Shown here one piece after another: positions 1 to 6,170 of a DNA stretch of 10,953 nucleotides. This stretch comes from Anaerolineales bacterium. Lineage in GTDB: Bacteria > Chloroflexota > Anaerolineae > Anaerolineales > DRMV01. Positions within the stretch are counted from its first letter, which is position 1, and every line of letters begins with the position of its first letter. The stretch is taken from NCBI GenBank assembly GCA_026991215.1, contig JALXBY010000341.1, forward strand, positions 1 through 10,953, in the 5' to 3' direction. Position numbers and translations under genes: made by a program. Below the pieces are notes generated by a model. That model saw only the letters and a program-made list of their open reading frames with translations, was not told the origin of the DNA and searched no databases.

Positions 1-582
1 AATCAGGGTCCCCAGGGTGCCCGTGGCGAATTCCCGAAGCACGATTTCGATGGCGAAAAAGACGCCGGCAATGGGGGCATTGAAGGCCGTGGCGATGCCC
101 GCGGCCGCGCCCGTGCCAATGAGGAGCCGCGTGCGCTGGGTCGAAAGGTGCATCCTCCGGCTGAGCCACGCGCCCACCCCGGCCCCGATTTGCACGCTGG
201 GGTCCTCCGGGCCGACCGAGGCCCCCGCGGTGATGGAAATCACCGAAGCCAGGGCCTTCCACGGAATGGACCGATAGGCCAGCAGCCCCCCAAAGGTCAC
301 CGTGCGGATGATGCTGGTCACGCCGTGGTAACGCTCCTGGGGAAGCAGCCGCGCGTGCATCAGGGCAACGACCCCACCGGCCAGGGTGAGCACCACGGGG
401 ATGTACCACTCGGAAAGCCCCAATTGCTCAGGTAAGATTTCGTGGAACAGCGTGGCACCATAGCGCAGCGCCAGTTTGAAGAGGACAACCAACCCCCCGG
501 CCCCCAGACCCACCAGCGTCGCGAACAACGTGGCCCAGGCATGTTCCATGACCAGGGGGTTGCGCAGGAGTTTCCTGGGCAT
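1..582 (-). CDS. ClC-family chloride channel or H+/Cl- antiporter, N-terminal part (C-terminus beyond left edge)
   Basis: Reading the minus strand from ATG 582-580 gives 194 residues open to the window edge. The ClC hallmarks are clear: GASVGPEDPSVQIGA (about residues 120-134) is the GxEGP selectivity-filter/gating loop, and GTGAAAGIATAFNAPIAGVF (156-175) is the conserved GAAAGIAAAFNAP helix, followed by FFAIEIVLREF. The gating glutamate is present (E126), but the loop reads GPEDP rather than GKEGP, and the GSGIP loop appears as YHGVT (85-89), so the central serine is missing. Hydrophobic helices begin at about residue 17. The start is fixed by an in-frame TAG just upstream (606-604) and a GGGAGG ribosome site about 7 nt before the ATG. 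Family members are homodimeric inner-membrane proteins that move chloride or exchange it for protons; channel versus antiporter cannot be decided here. It is transcribed away from the gene at 727. Confidence 0.93.
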   Translation of the reverse strand, partial: MPRKLLRNPLVMEHAWATLFATLVGLGAGGLVVLFKLALRYGATLFHEILPEQLGLSEWYIPVVLTLAGGVVALMHARLLPQERYHGVTSIIRTVTFGGLLAYRSIPWKALASVISITAGASVGPEDPSVQIGAGVGAWLSRRMHLSTQRTRLLIGTGAAAGIATAFNAPIAGVFFAIEIVLREFATGTLGTLI

Positions 583-726
583 CTCCGGGCCTCCCTTGTG
601 CTTCTACCCCAACCCTTTGGTGGAATTTTTGGGGAAGATGGCCCGCCCGTTCTTAAATCGGGCGATTCTTTCAATTCACACCCACGAGGTCATAGTATAA
701 CCCTCTCTCACCATGGAGGATGCCCT
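583..726. promoter_or_regulatory. Divergent intergenic region with possible promoter and small hairpin
   Basis: This 144-bp gap separates two divergent genes, so promoters for both are expected here. Toward the right, TAGTAT/TATAAC (693-701) could serve as a -10 element, with a weak -35 candidate TTTCAA (670-675) 17 nt before TAGTAT. An inverted repeat CGCCCG / CGGGCG (644-649 / 659-664, 9-nt loop) lies in the leader of the chloride-channel gene and could be an operator or leader hairpin. None of these is strong; the elements are candidates only. Confidence 0.3.
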
Positions 727-1080
727 ATGCAGCGGGAAGAAGTGCTTTCCCTGCTCCTTTCCTTTTTGGTACTGGTGGGCGTGGCTTTGCTGCAACGCTA
801 CAGTCGGCTCCTGGCCGCGCTGACCGCGACCATGCCCCTTTCCGCGCCCCTGGCCCTGTGGATCGTCTACGTGGCCAACCAGGGCCGGCCGGAACCCGTG
901 CAGGAGTTTGCCCTGGGCATGTTCCTGGGGCTGTTCCCCACCTTGGCCTTCCTGCTGGTGGCCTACCTCACCGCCAGGGCCGGGTGGCGGCTGGTGCCCA
1001 TTTTGCTGGCCAGTTACGCGGTCTGGGCCGTGGGCGCGGGTATACTGTGGGCGTTGCGCCATCGTTTGGGGCTTCCGTGA
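727..1080 (+). CDS. Small four-helix membrane protein, weakly DUF3147/GlpM-like
   Basis: A 117-residue protein that is almost entirely hydrophobic. Likely membrane segments are at about 6-23, 33-51, 60-83 and 88-110, joined by very short loops, ending in a basic tail (RHRLGLP). The phrase around LTATMPLSAPLALWIVYV followed by a second helix beginning FALGMFLGLFPTLAF recalls the small DUF3147/GlpM-type membrane families, which have no well-defined biochemical role; that resemblance is from memory of family layout and is weak. The frame is open much further upstream (to 442), but ATG 727 is chosen because GGAGG lies 6 nt before it and the hydrophobic part begins directly after it; upstream codons overlap the divergent channel gene and look non-coding. 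The next gene begins 33 nt downstream on the same strand, so co-transcription is likely. Confidence 0.75.
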   Translation: MQREEVLSLLLSFLVLVGVALLQRYSRLLAALTATMPLSAPLALWIVYVANQGRPEPVQEFALGMFLGLFPTLAFLLVAYLTARAGWRLVPILLASYAVWAVGAGILWALRHRLGLP

Positions 1081-1113
1081 ACCTCCATCCCCATTTACGT
1101 CTGGGAGGCGGTC

Positions 1114-1818
1114 ATGTCTGGCCTGCGGGGTTGGGTTCTGGTGCTGGGGATGCTCGCCATCGTGGGCTGGGGGGTGTACCGGGTGGTACAGGTGGTGGAA
1201 GAACGCACGGAGCAGATGCTCCCCGTGCGGCAGATGCAGGTCGCGTTGAGCACCCAGGTGGCTCAGGTATTGCATCCCACACCCACCATCCGGCCGGACC
1301 CCATCACCGTGGTCTACCGGGTGCAGCGGCTGGCCCGGCTGGAAACCGCGCAGTACACCGTAGAGAAGGTCATCACCGCGGAAACCGGGGGCGAGGGCGT
1401 CTGGGGCTTCCTCTTTGGTGACCGGCTGCTCTTCGTGGCCCATGGCCGGGTGGTGGCCGGCCTGGACTTGAGCAAAATCGGCCCCGAAGACGTGTGGTTC
1501 GAGGGGGACACCCTCTACATCCGGCTGCCCGAACCCGAAATCTTCGTGGTCGCGCTGGACAACGAAAAGTCCTACGTCTACGACCGCAAAACCGGCCTGC
1601 TGACCAAGGGCAACATCCAGCTGGAATCCGCGGCCCGGAAAGCCGCGGAACAGGCCATCCTGGAAGCCGCGCTGGAGGACGGCATCCTGGAGAAGGCCCG
1701 GGTGTACGGCGAAGCCTTCCTGGAACGCTTCCTGGACATGCTGGGCTTCGAGAAGGTGGTCTTCGTCTACGCGACGCCCACGCCACCAGCAACGCCCTCG
1801 GCCACGGCCACGCCGTGA
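1114..1818 (+). CDS. DUF4230 family membrane-anchored protein
   Basis: A 234-residue protein with one N-terminal membrane helix (about 6-26) and a soluble domain outside it. The domain has the DUF4230 layout: a segment on transcription-like LARLETAQYTVEKVITAE near residues 70-87, then GFLFGDRLLFVAHGRVVAGLDLSKI, then a strand pair containing LPEPEIFVVALDNEKSYVYDRKTGLL, and a C-terminal helix of repeated charged heptads (AARKAAEQAILEAALEDGILEKA). The function of DUF4230 is not known. The last residues are Pro/Thr/Ala-rich (TPTPPATPSATATP), a tail often seen in Chloroflexota exported proteins. The start has GGGAGG 5-6 nt upstream. It lies between the small membrane protein gene and the HAD gene; a heptad repeat array begins 4 nt after its stop codon. 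Confidence 0.87.
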   Translation: MSGLRGWVLVLGMLAIVGWGVYRVVQVVEERTEQMLPVRQMQVALSTQVAQVLHPTPTIRPDPITVVYRVQRLARLETAQYTVEKVITAETGGEGVWGFLFGDRLLFVAHGRVVAGLDLSKIGPEDVWFEGDTLYIRLPEPEIFVVALDNEKSYVYDRKTGLLTKGNIQLESAARKAAEQAILEAALEDGILEKARVYGEAFLERFLDMLGFEKVVFVYATPTPPATPSATATP

Positions 1819-1822
1819 GGGA

Positions 1823-1878
1823 CGGCAGTCAGTAGTGAGCGGTCAGCAGTGGGCTGTCGGTAGTCGGATGGCAGCGGA
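1823..1878. repeat. Degenerate heptanucleotide array (8 units of 7 bp)
   Basis: Directly after the stop codon of the DUF4230 gene the sequence can be cut without gaps into eight 7-mers, such as CGGCAGT, CAGTAGT, GAGCGGT and CAGCAGT. Six of the eight end in GT. The last unit runs into the ribosome site of the HAD gene. Several units (CGGCAGT, GAGCGGT, CAGCGGA) recur exactly in the array at 5199-5317. No protein is likely to be encoded; the role is unknown. Confidence 0.75.
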
Positions 1879-1888
1879 GGGGAGGGTC

Positions 1889-2509
1889 ATGGCCCATTTG
1901 CGCGCGTTGGTGTTCGACTTAGGCGGGGTGCTGGTGCGCACCGAAGACCCCGCGCCCCGGGCCGCGCTGGCCGCCCGCTGGGGCCTGAGCGCGTCCCGGC
2001 TGGCCTACGAACTTCTGGACAGCCCCTTGGGGGTGCAGGCCCAATTGGGGAAGCGCCATCCCCAGGACCTGTGGCGGGAACTGCTGCAGCGCTACGGGGA
2101 ACGGGAACTGGACCCGGACGAGGCCAACCGCCGTTTTTGGGCCGGCGACCGGTTCGACGAGGTGCTGATTGCCCACCTGCGCTCCTGGCGGGGTCGCTAC
2201 CGCCTGGGTCTGCTCAGCAACGCCTGGATTACCCTTCGTTCCTGGCTGGAGACCACGCCCCTCAAGGACCTGTTCGACGCGGTGGTCATCTCCGCGGAAG
2301 AGGGGTTGATGAAGCCCGACCCTCGCATTTACGCCCGCATTTTGGGCATGCTGGAGGTGCTGCCCCAGGAAGCCGTGTTCGTGGACGACCGGCCGGAAAA
2401 CGTGGAGGCCGCGCGTCGGCTGGGGATGCACGCCATCCACTTCCAGAACCGCGACCAGGTGCTGCAGGACCTGGCGGCCTTGGGGGTGCCTTTGCTTCCC
2501 CGCTTGTGA
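1889..2509 (+). CDS. HAD-superfamily hydrolase, subfamily IA type
   Basis: A 206-residue haloacid-dehalogenase-fold enzyme. Motif I is VFDLGGVLV with nucleophile D10; the usual second Asp is Gly (G12), as is common in the FDLGGVL/FDLGNV group that includes YihX-type phosphatases and haloacid dehalogenase relatives. Motif II is LGLLSNAW (S110), motif III is the lysine of EEGLMKPDP (K142), and motif IV is VFVDDRPENVEAARRLG (D166, D167). The cap is a helical insert between about residues 16 and 95, typical of subfamily C1. The family cleaves phosphate esters or, less often, carbon-halogen bonds; the substrate cannot be told from sequence. The frame extends upstream to a GTG at 1835, but that part encodes heptad repeat; ATG 1889 is preferred because GGAGG is 8 nt upstream and the first strand begins at residue 4. 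It precedes the sdh operon by 79 nt. Confidence 0.88.
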   Translation: MAHLRALVFDLGGVLVRTEDPAPRAALAARWGLSASRLAYELLDSPLGVQAQLGKRHPQDLWRELLQRYGERELDPDEANRRFWAGDRFDEVLIAHLRSWRGRYRLGLLSNAWITLRSWLETTPLKDLFDAVVISAEEGLMKPDPRIYARILGMLEVLPQEAVFVDDRPENVEAARRLGMHAIHFQNRDQVLQDLAALGVPLLPRL

Positions 2510-2588
2510 GCATGCTCATCGGGAAGCCCGTAATTTCTGCGGTAAAATCAGAGTATCCTGTCCAAAGCCCATCCGCAGGAGGTGCTTC
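2494..2588 (+). promoter_or_regulatory. sdh leader: palindrome, hairpin and weak promoter candidates
   Basis: The perfect palindrome TGAGCATGCTCA (2507-2518) overlaps the stop codon of the HAD gene. It lies inside a larger possible stem, GCTTCCC (2494-2500) with GGGAAGC (2521-2527). After this come TAAAAT (2543-2548) and TATCCT (2554-2559), either of which could be a -10 element, without a good -35 match. AGGAGGT (2577-2583) is the ribosome site of sdhC. The region may hold the sdh promoter and an operator, or a weak end for the upstream transcript; nothing here decides. Confidence 0.3.
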
Positions 2589-2999
2589 ATGGCCTCGCGG
2601 CATCCCGCGCTGGAAGGTTACACCCGTTACCGGGCGGTGGGCCAGCTGGCCTTTCTGCTTCACCGGATAACGGGGTTGGGGATTCTGCTCTTCCTGGTCA
2701 TTCACATCATCGATACGTCTTTCGTGTACTTCGCGCCAGAACTCTACGACGAAGCCATCCAGATTTACCGCTCCATCCCCTTCATGATTGGGGAGATTTT
2801 CCTGGTGTGGTCCGTCTTCTACCACGGGTTCAACGGCATTCGCATCATCATCTTCGACCTGTGGAAGCCCGAATGGTGGGAGAAGGATATCGCGGTCAAA
2901 TCCGTGTACTGGACCCTGGCCCTGAGCATTTTGGCCTGGCTGCCGGCCGCGTACATCATGGGCCGGGCCATTATCGAGAACCACTTCATGGGAGGCTGA
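2589..2999 (+). CDS. sdhC: Succinate dehydrogenase cytochrome b subunit SdhC
   Basis: A 136-residue membrane anchor of complex II with three helices at about 19-42, 62-88 and 105-126. LLHRITG (23-29) matches the quinone-site signature HRxTG of SdhC, and YHGFNGIR (78-85) matches the HxxxGIR signature; H79 corresponds to the E. coli heme ligand H84. A further histidine, H39, sits in the first helix about 14 residues after HRITG, near the opposite membrane face, where di-heme anchors carry their second heme ligand. The protein holds the catalytic head at the membrane and, with SdhD, binds heme and reduces quinone. AGGAGGT lies 5 nt before the ATG. The stop is 3 nt from sdhD, so translation is probably coupled. 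Confidence 0.95.
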   Translation: MASRHPALEGYTRYRAVGQLAFLLHRITGLGILLFLVIHIIDTSFVYFAPELYDEAIQIYRSIPFMIGEIFLVWSVFYHGFNGIRIIIFDLWKPEWWEKDIAVKSVYWTLALSILAWLPAAYIMGRAIIENHFMGG

Positions 3000-3002
3000 C
3001 CC

Positions 3003-3386
3003 ATGGCGACCAAAGTGCGCAACGTGCGGCCCGCGGTGAGCAGCGAGGCCCGGTGGTGGTTGTGGATGCGCATCACCGGGATTCTGATGGTGGTTTTCGT
3101 CTTCCCCCACGTCATCATCAAGGATGTAATCGTGGGGGTGCACAACATCGACCTGAACTACGTGGCCCAGGTTTGGGCCAACATCCTCTGGCGCGTTTTC
3201 GACTTCCTGTTGTTGTTCACCACCTTCACCCATGGGATGATGGGCCTTCGGCAGGTCCTCATGGATTACATCCACTCGGCCACGGGACGCCGGACGGTGA
3301 CCTGGGTCCTGGGCATCCTGTGGTTCGTGATTTCCCTCGCGGGCGCGATTGCCATCATCGGCGGGGTGCAACAACCCGGCATGTAA
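3003..3386 (+). CDS. sdhD: Succinate dehydrogenase membrane anchor subunit SdhD
   Basis: A 127-residue second anchor subunit with helices at about 19-45, 55-82 and 97-120. THGMMGLRQVLMDY (76-89) is the SdhD signature (E. coli HAWIGMWQVLTDY); H77 corresponds to the E. coli heme ligand H71. The first helix begins WMRITG, echoing the SdhC motif, and carries H36, a candidate ligand for a second heme together with SdhC H39. Having His in the first and second helix of both anchors fits the type A (two-subunit, two-heme) class better than the one-heme E. coli class; this is inference. Its ribosome site GGAGG (2991-2995) is inside the end of sdhC, and its own stop codon overlaps the AAGGAGG of sdhA. 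Confidence 0.93.
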   Translation: MATKVRNVRPAVSSEARWWLWMRITGILMVVFVFPHVIIKDVIVGVHNIDLNYVAQVWANILWRVFDFLLLFTTFTHGMMGLRQVLMDYIHSATGRRTVTWVLGILWFVISLAGAIAIIGGVQQPGM

Positions 3387-3398
3387 GGAGGCACGACC

Positions 3399-5198
3399 AT
3401 GCAAGTGCACACCCACACCTTCGACGTGGTGGTCATTGGCGCGGGCGGCGCCGGGTTGATGGCCGCGCTGTACGCCTCCCGCAACCAGGCCAAGACCGCG
3501 GTCATCAGCAAACTCTACCCCACCCGCTCCCACACCGGCGCGGCCCAGGGCGGCATCGGTGCAGCGCTGGGCAACCTGGAGGAAGACCACCCCGAATGGC
3601 ACGCCTTTGACACGGTCAAGGGCAGCGACTACCTGGGCGACCAGGACGCCATCGAATTCATGTGTTACCAGGCGCCGGAAATCGTCTACGAACTGGAACA
3701 CATGGGCGTACCCTTCGACCGCACGCCCGACGGCCGCATCATGCAGCGGCGCTTTGGCGGCCACACGAACAACAAAACCGGCAAGCCCGTGCGCCGGGCC
3801 TGCCACGCGGCCGACCGCACCGGCCACATGATTCTGCAAACCCTGTACCAACAGAACCTCCGGCAGGGCACCCACTTCTTCAACGAGTTCTACGTCACCG
3901 ACATCCTCTTCCACGAAGGCCGGGTGGCCGCGGTGGTGGCCTACGAACTGGCCACCGGGGACCTGCACGTCTTCCACACCAAGGCGGCCATCATCGCCAC
4001 AGGCGGCTGGGGCCAGTTGTGGGAAGTCACGTCCAATGCCAAGACCCTGACCGGCGACCTGCCCGCCGTGCTCCTGCGCCGCGGCCTGCCCCTGGAGGAC
4101 ATGGAGTTCTTCCAGTTCCACCCCACCGGCATCTTCAAACTGGGCATCTTGATTACCGAAGGCGTCCGGGGCGAGGGCGGCGTGCTCATCAACGACCTGG
4201 GCGAACGCTTCATGGAGAAGTACGCGCCCACGGTCAAGGACCTGGCCTCGCGGGACGTGGTGAGCCGGGCCATTTACCTGGAGGTCAAGGCCGGGCGGGG
4301 CATCGGCGGCGGCAAGTACGTCTACCTGGACGTGCGGCCCGAAACCGTCAACAAGTACGCCAAACTGGATGGCCGCACCAACCCCGACGGCACCCCCTAC
4401 GTGGTCACCGAGGAAATCTTGCGCAAGAAACTGCCCGATATCATCGACTTCTGCAAGACCTACCTGGGCATCGACCCCATGAAGGAACCCATCCCGGTGC
4501 AGCCTACGGCCCACTACGCGATGGGTGGCATCCCCACCACCATCAAGGCCGAGGTCATCCGGGATGAGAACAACACCGTGGTGCCCGGCCTGTACGCGGC
4601 CGGGGAAGTGGCCTGCGTTTCCGTACACGGCGCGAACCGGTTGGGCACCAACTCCTTGCTGGACATCGTGGTCTTCGGCAAGGTGGCCGGCAAGGAGGCC
4701 GCGGCCTACGCGAAGCAGGCCAGCCTCGCGCCCCTGCCCAAAGACGCGGCCGACTTCACCCGGGAACAACTGGAGCGCATCAAGAACGGCCGCGGGAACG
4801 AACGGGTGGCCCACATCGTGGCCGAGATGAAGGAGGTCATGCAGGAATACGTGGGCGTGTTCCGCACCGAGGAAGGCCTCGACAAGGCCCTGGAGAAAAT
4901 CCGGGAACTCAAGGAGCGCTTCCAGCACATCTCCATCACCGACAAGAGCAGCAAGTACAACCTGGAACTCATGGAAGCCTGGGAGGCCAGCAACATGCTG
5001 GACCTGGCCGAGGTCACCGCGCTTTCCGCCCGCAACCGCACGGAAAGCCGGGGCGCCCACTGGCGGGAGGACTATCCCAAGCGGGACGACCAGAACTGGC
5101 TCAAGCACACCCTGATTTGGATGGAGAACGGCAAGCACCGCTTCGCGTACAAGCCCGTGGTCATCACCAAGTGGCAGCCCAAGGAGCGGGTGTACTGA
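3399..5198 (+). CDS. sdhA: Succinate dehydrogenase flavoprotein subunit SdhA
   Basis: A 599-residue flavoprotein, full length for the family (E. coli 588). It oxidises succinate to fumarate in the citric acid cycle and passes electrons to SdhB. The FAD dinucleotide fold is VVVIGAGGAGLMAALYAS (10-27). PTRSHTGAAQGGIGAALGN follows with H45, the residue that carries covalent FAD. Active-site residues line up with known ones: H241 in FHPTGI, R285 in SRDVVSR (the proton-shuttle Arg), H372 in TAHYAMGGIPT and R414 in HGANRLGTNSLLD. The C-terminal capping region ends with ESRGAHWREDYPKRDDQNWLKHTL, as in SdhA and FrdA. SRDVVSRAI and the operon gene order favour succinate dehydrogenase over fumarate reductase, though direction cannot be proven from sequence. 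AAGGAGG at 3385-3391 fixes the start. It is followed at once by a heptad array and then sdhB. Confidence 0.98.
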   Translation: MQVHTHTFDVVVIGAGGAGLMAALYASRNQAKTAVISKLYPTRSHTGAAQGGIGAALGNLEEDHPEWHAFDTVKGSDYLGDQDAIEFMCYQAPEIVYELEHMGVPFDRTPDGRIMQRRFGGHTNNKTGKPVRRACHAADRTGHMILQTLYQQNLRQGTHFFNEFYVTDILFHEGRVAAVVAYELATGDLHVFHTKAAIIATGGWGQLWEVTSNAKTLTGDLPAVLLRRGLPLEDMEFFQFHPTGIFKLGILITEGVRGEGGVLINDLGERFMEKYAPTVKDLASRDVVSRAIYLEVKAGRGIGGGKYVYLDVRPETVNKYAKLDGRTNPDGTPYVVTEEILRKKLPDIIDFCKTYLGIDPMKEPIPVQPTAHYAMGGIPTTIKAEVIRDENNTVVPGLYAAGEVACVSVHGANRLGTNSLLDIVVFGKVAGKEAAAYAKQASLAPLPKDAADFTREQLERIKNGRGNERVAHIVAEMKEVMQEYVGVFRTEEGLDKALEKIRELKERFQHISITDKSSKYNLELMEAWEASNMLDLAEVTALSARNRTESRGAHWREDYPKRDDQNWLKHTLIWMENGKHRFAYKPVVITKWQPKERVY

Positions 5199-5317
5199 GA
5201 GCGGACAGCCGTCAGCCGTCGGCAGTCGGCAGTCGGCAGTCGGCAGTCAGCGGACAGTAGAGAGCAGTGAGCGGTTGCGGACTGCGGACTGCGCACAGCG
5301 CACTGCGGACAGCACAC
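5199..5317. repeat. Degenerate heptanucleotide array between sdhA and sdhB (17 units of 7 bp)
   Basis: Beginning on the base after the sdhA stop codon, 119 bp divide without gaps into seventeen 7-mers. Four perfect tandem copies of CGGCAGT occupy 5220-5247, two of CAGCCGT precede them (5206-5219), and a second family built on TGCGGAC fills 5276-5310. The phase never slips, including across the change of unit type. Flanks are the sdhA stop and, 21 nt after the array, the AGGAGG of sdhB. An open frame crosses it from a GTG at 5267 but has no ribosome site. Similar heptamer repeats (STRR) are known in cyanobacteria; the function here is unknown. Confidence 0.85.
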
Positions 5318-5350
5318 GGCCCCCAGCAGACATCCGGCAGGAGGCGAACC

Positions 5351-6052
5351 ATGAAGGTTACCCTGAAAGTGTTTCGCTACAACCCCGAGACCGACCAGCG
5401 GCCTCGGTATGACATCTTCCACCTGGAAGCCGACCCCAACGACCGGGTGCTGGACCTGCTGGAGAAAGTCAAGGCCGAGCACGATGGCTCCCTGGCCTAC
5501 CGGCGCTCCTGCGCCCATGGGGTGTGTGGCTCCGACGGGATGCGCATCAACGGGCGGAACCGGCTGGCCTGTAAGACCCTGGTCAAGGACGTGGGCACGA
5601 CCATCGTGGTGGAACCCATGCTGGGCCTGCCGGTGCAGAAGGACCTCATCGTGGACATGGAGCCGTTCTTCGAGGCCTATCGCAAGGTCATGCCCTGGTT
5701 CATCAACAACGACCCGCCGCCGGAAAAGGAACGGCTGCAAACCCCCGAAGAACGGGCCCGGTTCGACGATACGACCAAGTGCATCCTGTGCGCGTGCTGC
5801 ACCACCTCGTGCCCGGTGTTCTGGGCCGATGGCTCCTACTTCGGCCCTGCGGCCATTGTGAACGCCCACCGGTTCATCTTCGACAGCCGCGACCAGGCCG
5901 CGGCCGAACGGTTGAGCATCCTGGCCCAGGAGGAAGGCGTGTGGCGGTGCCGGACGTCCTTCAACTGCACCGAGGCCTGCCCGCGGGAGATTCAAATCAC
6001 CAAGGCCATCGCGGAGGTCAAACGGGCCATCATCACCGGCCGGCTGGATTGA
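5351..6052 (+). CDS. sdhB: Succinate dehydrogenase iron-sulfur subunit SdhB
   Basis: A 233-residue electron-transfer subunit joining the SdhA flavin to the quinone/heme anchor. The N-terminal ferredoxin domain binds [2Fe-2S] through C54, C59, D62 and C74 (SCAHGVCGSD...LAC); Asp as third ligand also occurs in E. coli SdhB, so it is not a defect. The C-terminal domain has CILCACCTTSCP (C144, C147, C150, C154) and CRTSFNCTEACP (C200, C206, C210): by comparison with E. coli, C144/C147/C150/C210 hold [4Fe-4S] and C154/C200/C206 hold [3Fe-4S]. ATG 5351 is chosen over the upstream GTG 5267 because AGGAGG lies 6 nt before it and the family starts at this point; the extra residues would come from the heptad repeat. 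It is the last gene of the sdhCDAB operon. Confidence 0.97.
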   Translation: MKVTLKVFRYNPETDQRPRYDIFHLEADPNDRVLDLLEKVKAEHDGSLAYRRSCAHGVCGSDGMRINGRNRLACKTLVKDVGTTIVVEPMLGLPVQKDLIVDMEPFFEAYRKVMPWFINNDPPPEKERLQTPEERARFDDTTKCILCACCTTSCPVFWADGSYFGPAAIVNAHRFIFDSRDQAAAERLSILAQEEGVWRCRTSFNCTEACPREIQITKAIAEVKRAIITGRLD

Positions 6053-6078
6053 ACCCTGCAGGCACCCCACCGAGGCTC

Positions 6079-6117
6079 ACGGGGGCGGAGGTCGATGGCT
6101 TCCGCCCCCGTTTTGTG
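6079..6117 (+). terminator. Rho-independent terminator of the sdh operon
   Basis: The arms at 6079-6089 and 6101-6111 pair perfectly over 11 bp (ACGGGGGCGGA with TCCGCCCCCGT), extended by two more pairs inward to leave a 7-nt loop. The second arm runs into TTTT followed by a T-rich stretch. It begins 26 nt after the sdhB stop codon, and no other gene lies between. Confidence 0.88.
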
Positions 6118-6170
6118 TTACCATGCAAACCCCTTTGGGGAAAGCCCCTTGACCTGCGCCCCTTTGCGCC
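6118..6170 (+). promoter_or_regulatory. Leader of kinase-like gene: competing small hairpins, no Shine-Dalgarno
   Basis: CCCC/GGGG (6130-6133 with 6137-6140) and GGGG/CCCC (6137-6140 with 6145-6148) are two short stems that compete for the same GGGG. CCCCTTTG is repeated at 6130-6137 and 6159-6166. No purine-rich ribosome site lies near the ATG at 6171, and I see no convincing promoter. The structures are short and may be chance in GC-rich sequence. Confidence 0.2.

Noticed and set aside
360..674. Minus-strand 104-codon frame beginning at 674
   Set aside because: It is a different frame from the chloride-channel reading, has no recognisable features, and overlaps the true ClC frame that runs to the window edge.
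442..726. Upstream extension of the small membrane protein gene
   Set aside because: The extension crosses the divergent channel gene and its 5' region; the ribosome site and hydrophobic start point to ATG 727.
2582..3610. A 342-codon plus-strand frame over sdhC and sdhD
   Set aside because: Shadow of the sdh genes in another frame, rich in His, Arg and Pro, with no family resemblance.
2286..5138. A 950-codon open frame antisense to the sdh operon
   Set aside because: Stop-free antisense frames are expected opposite GC-rich genes with strong codon bias. The translation is an unstructured His/Val/Gly/Asp-rich string without domains, and the plus strand has the conserved sdh genes.
5199..5317. 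CRISPR array
   Set aside because: Units are only 7 bp with no spacers, so this is a tandem repeat rather than a repeat-spacer array, and no cas genes are nearby.
5351..5575. Possible loss of an iron-sulfur ligand in SdhB (Asp in place of Cys at 62)
   Set aside because: E. coli SdhB also has Asp at this position, so it is a normal variant.
5072..6070. Minus-strand 332-codon frame opposite sdhB and the heptad array
   Set aside because: Its odd Cys/Ser-rich repeats are simply the translated heptamers; the rest is a shadow of sdhB.
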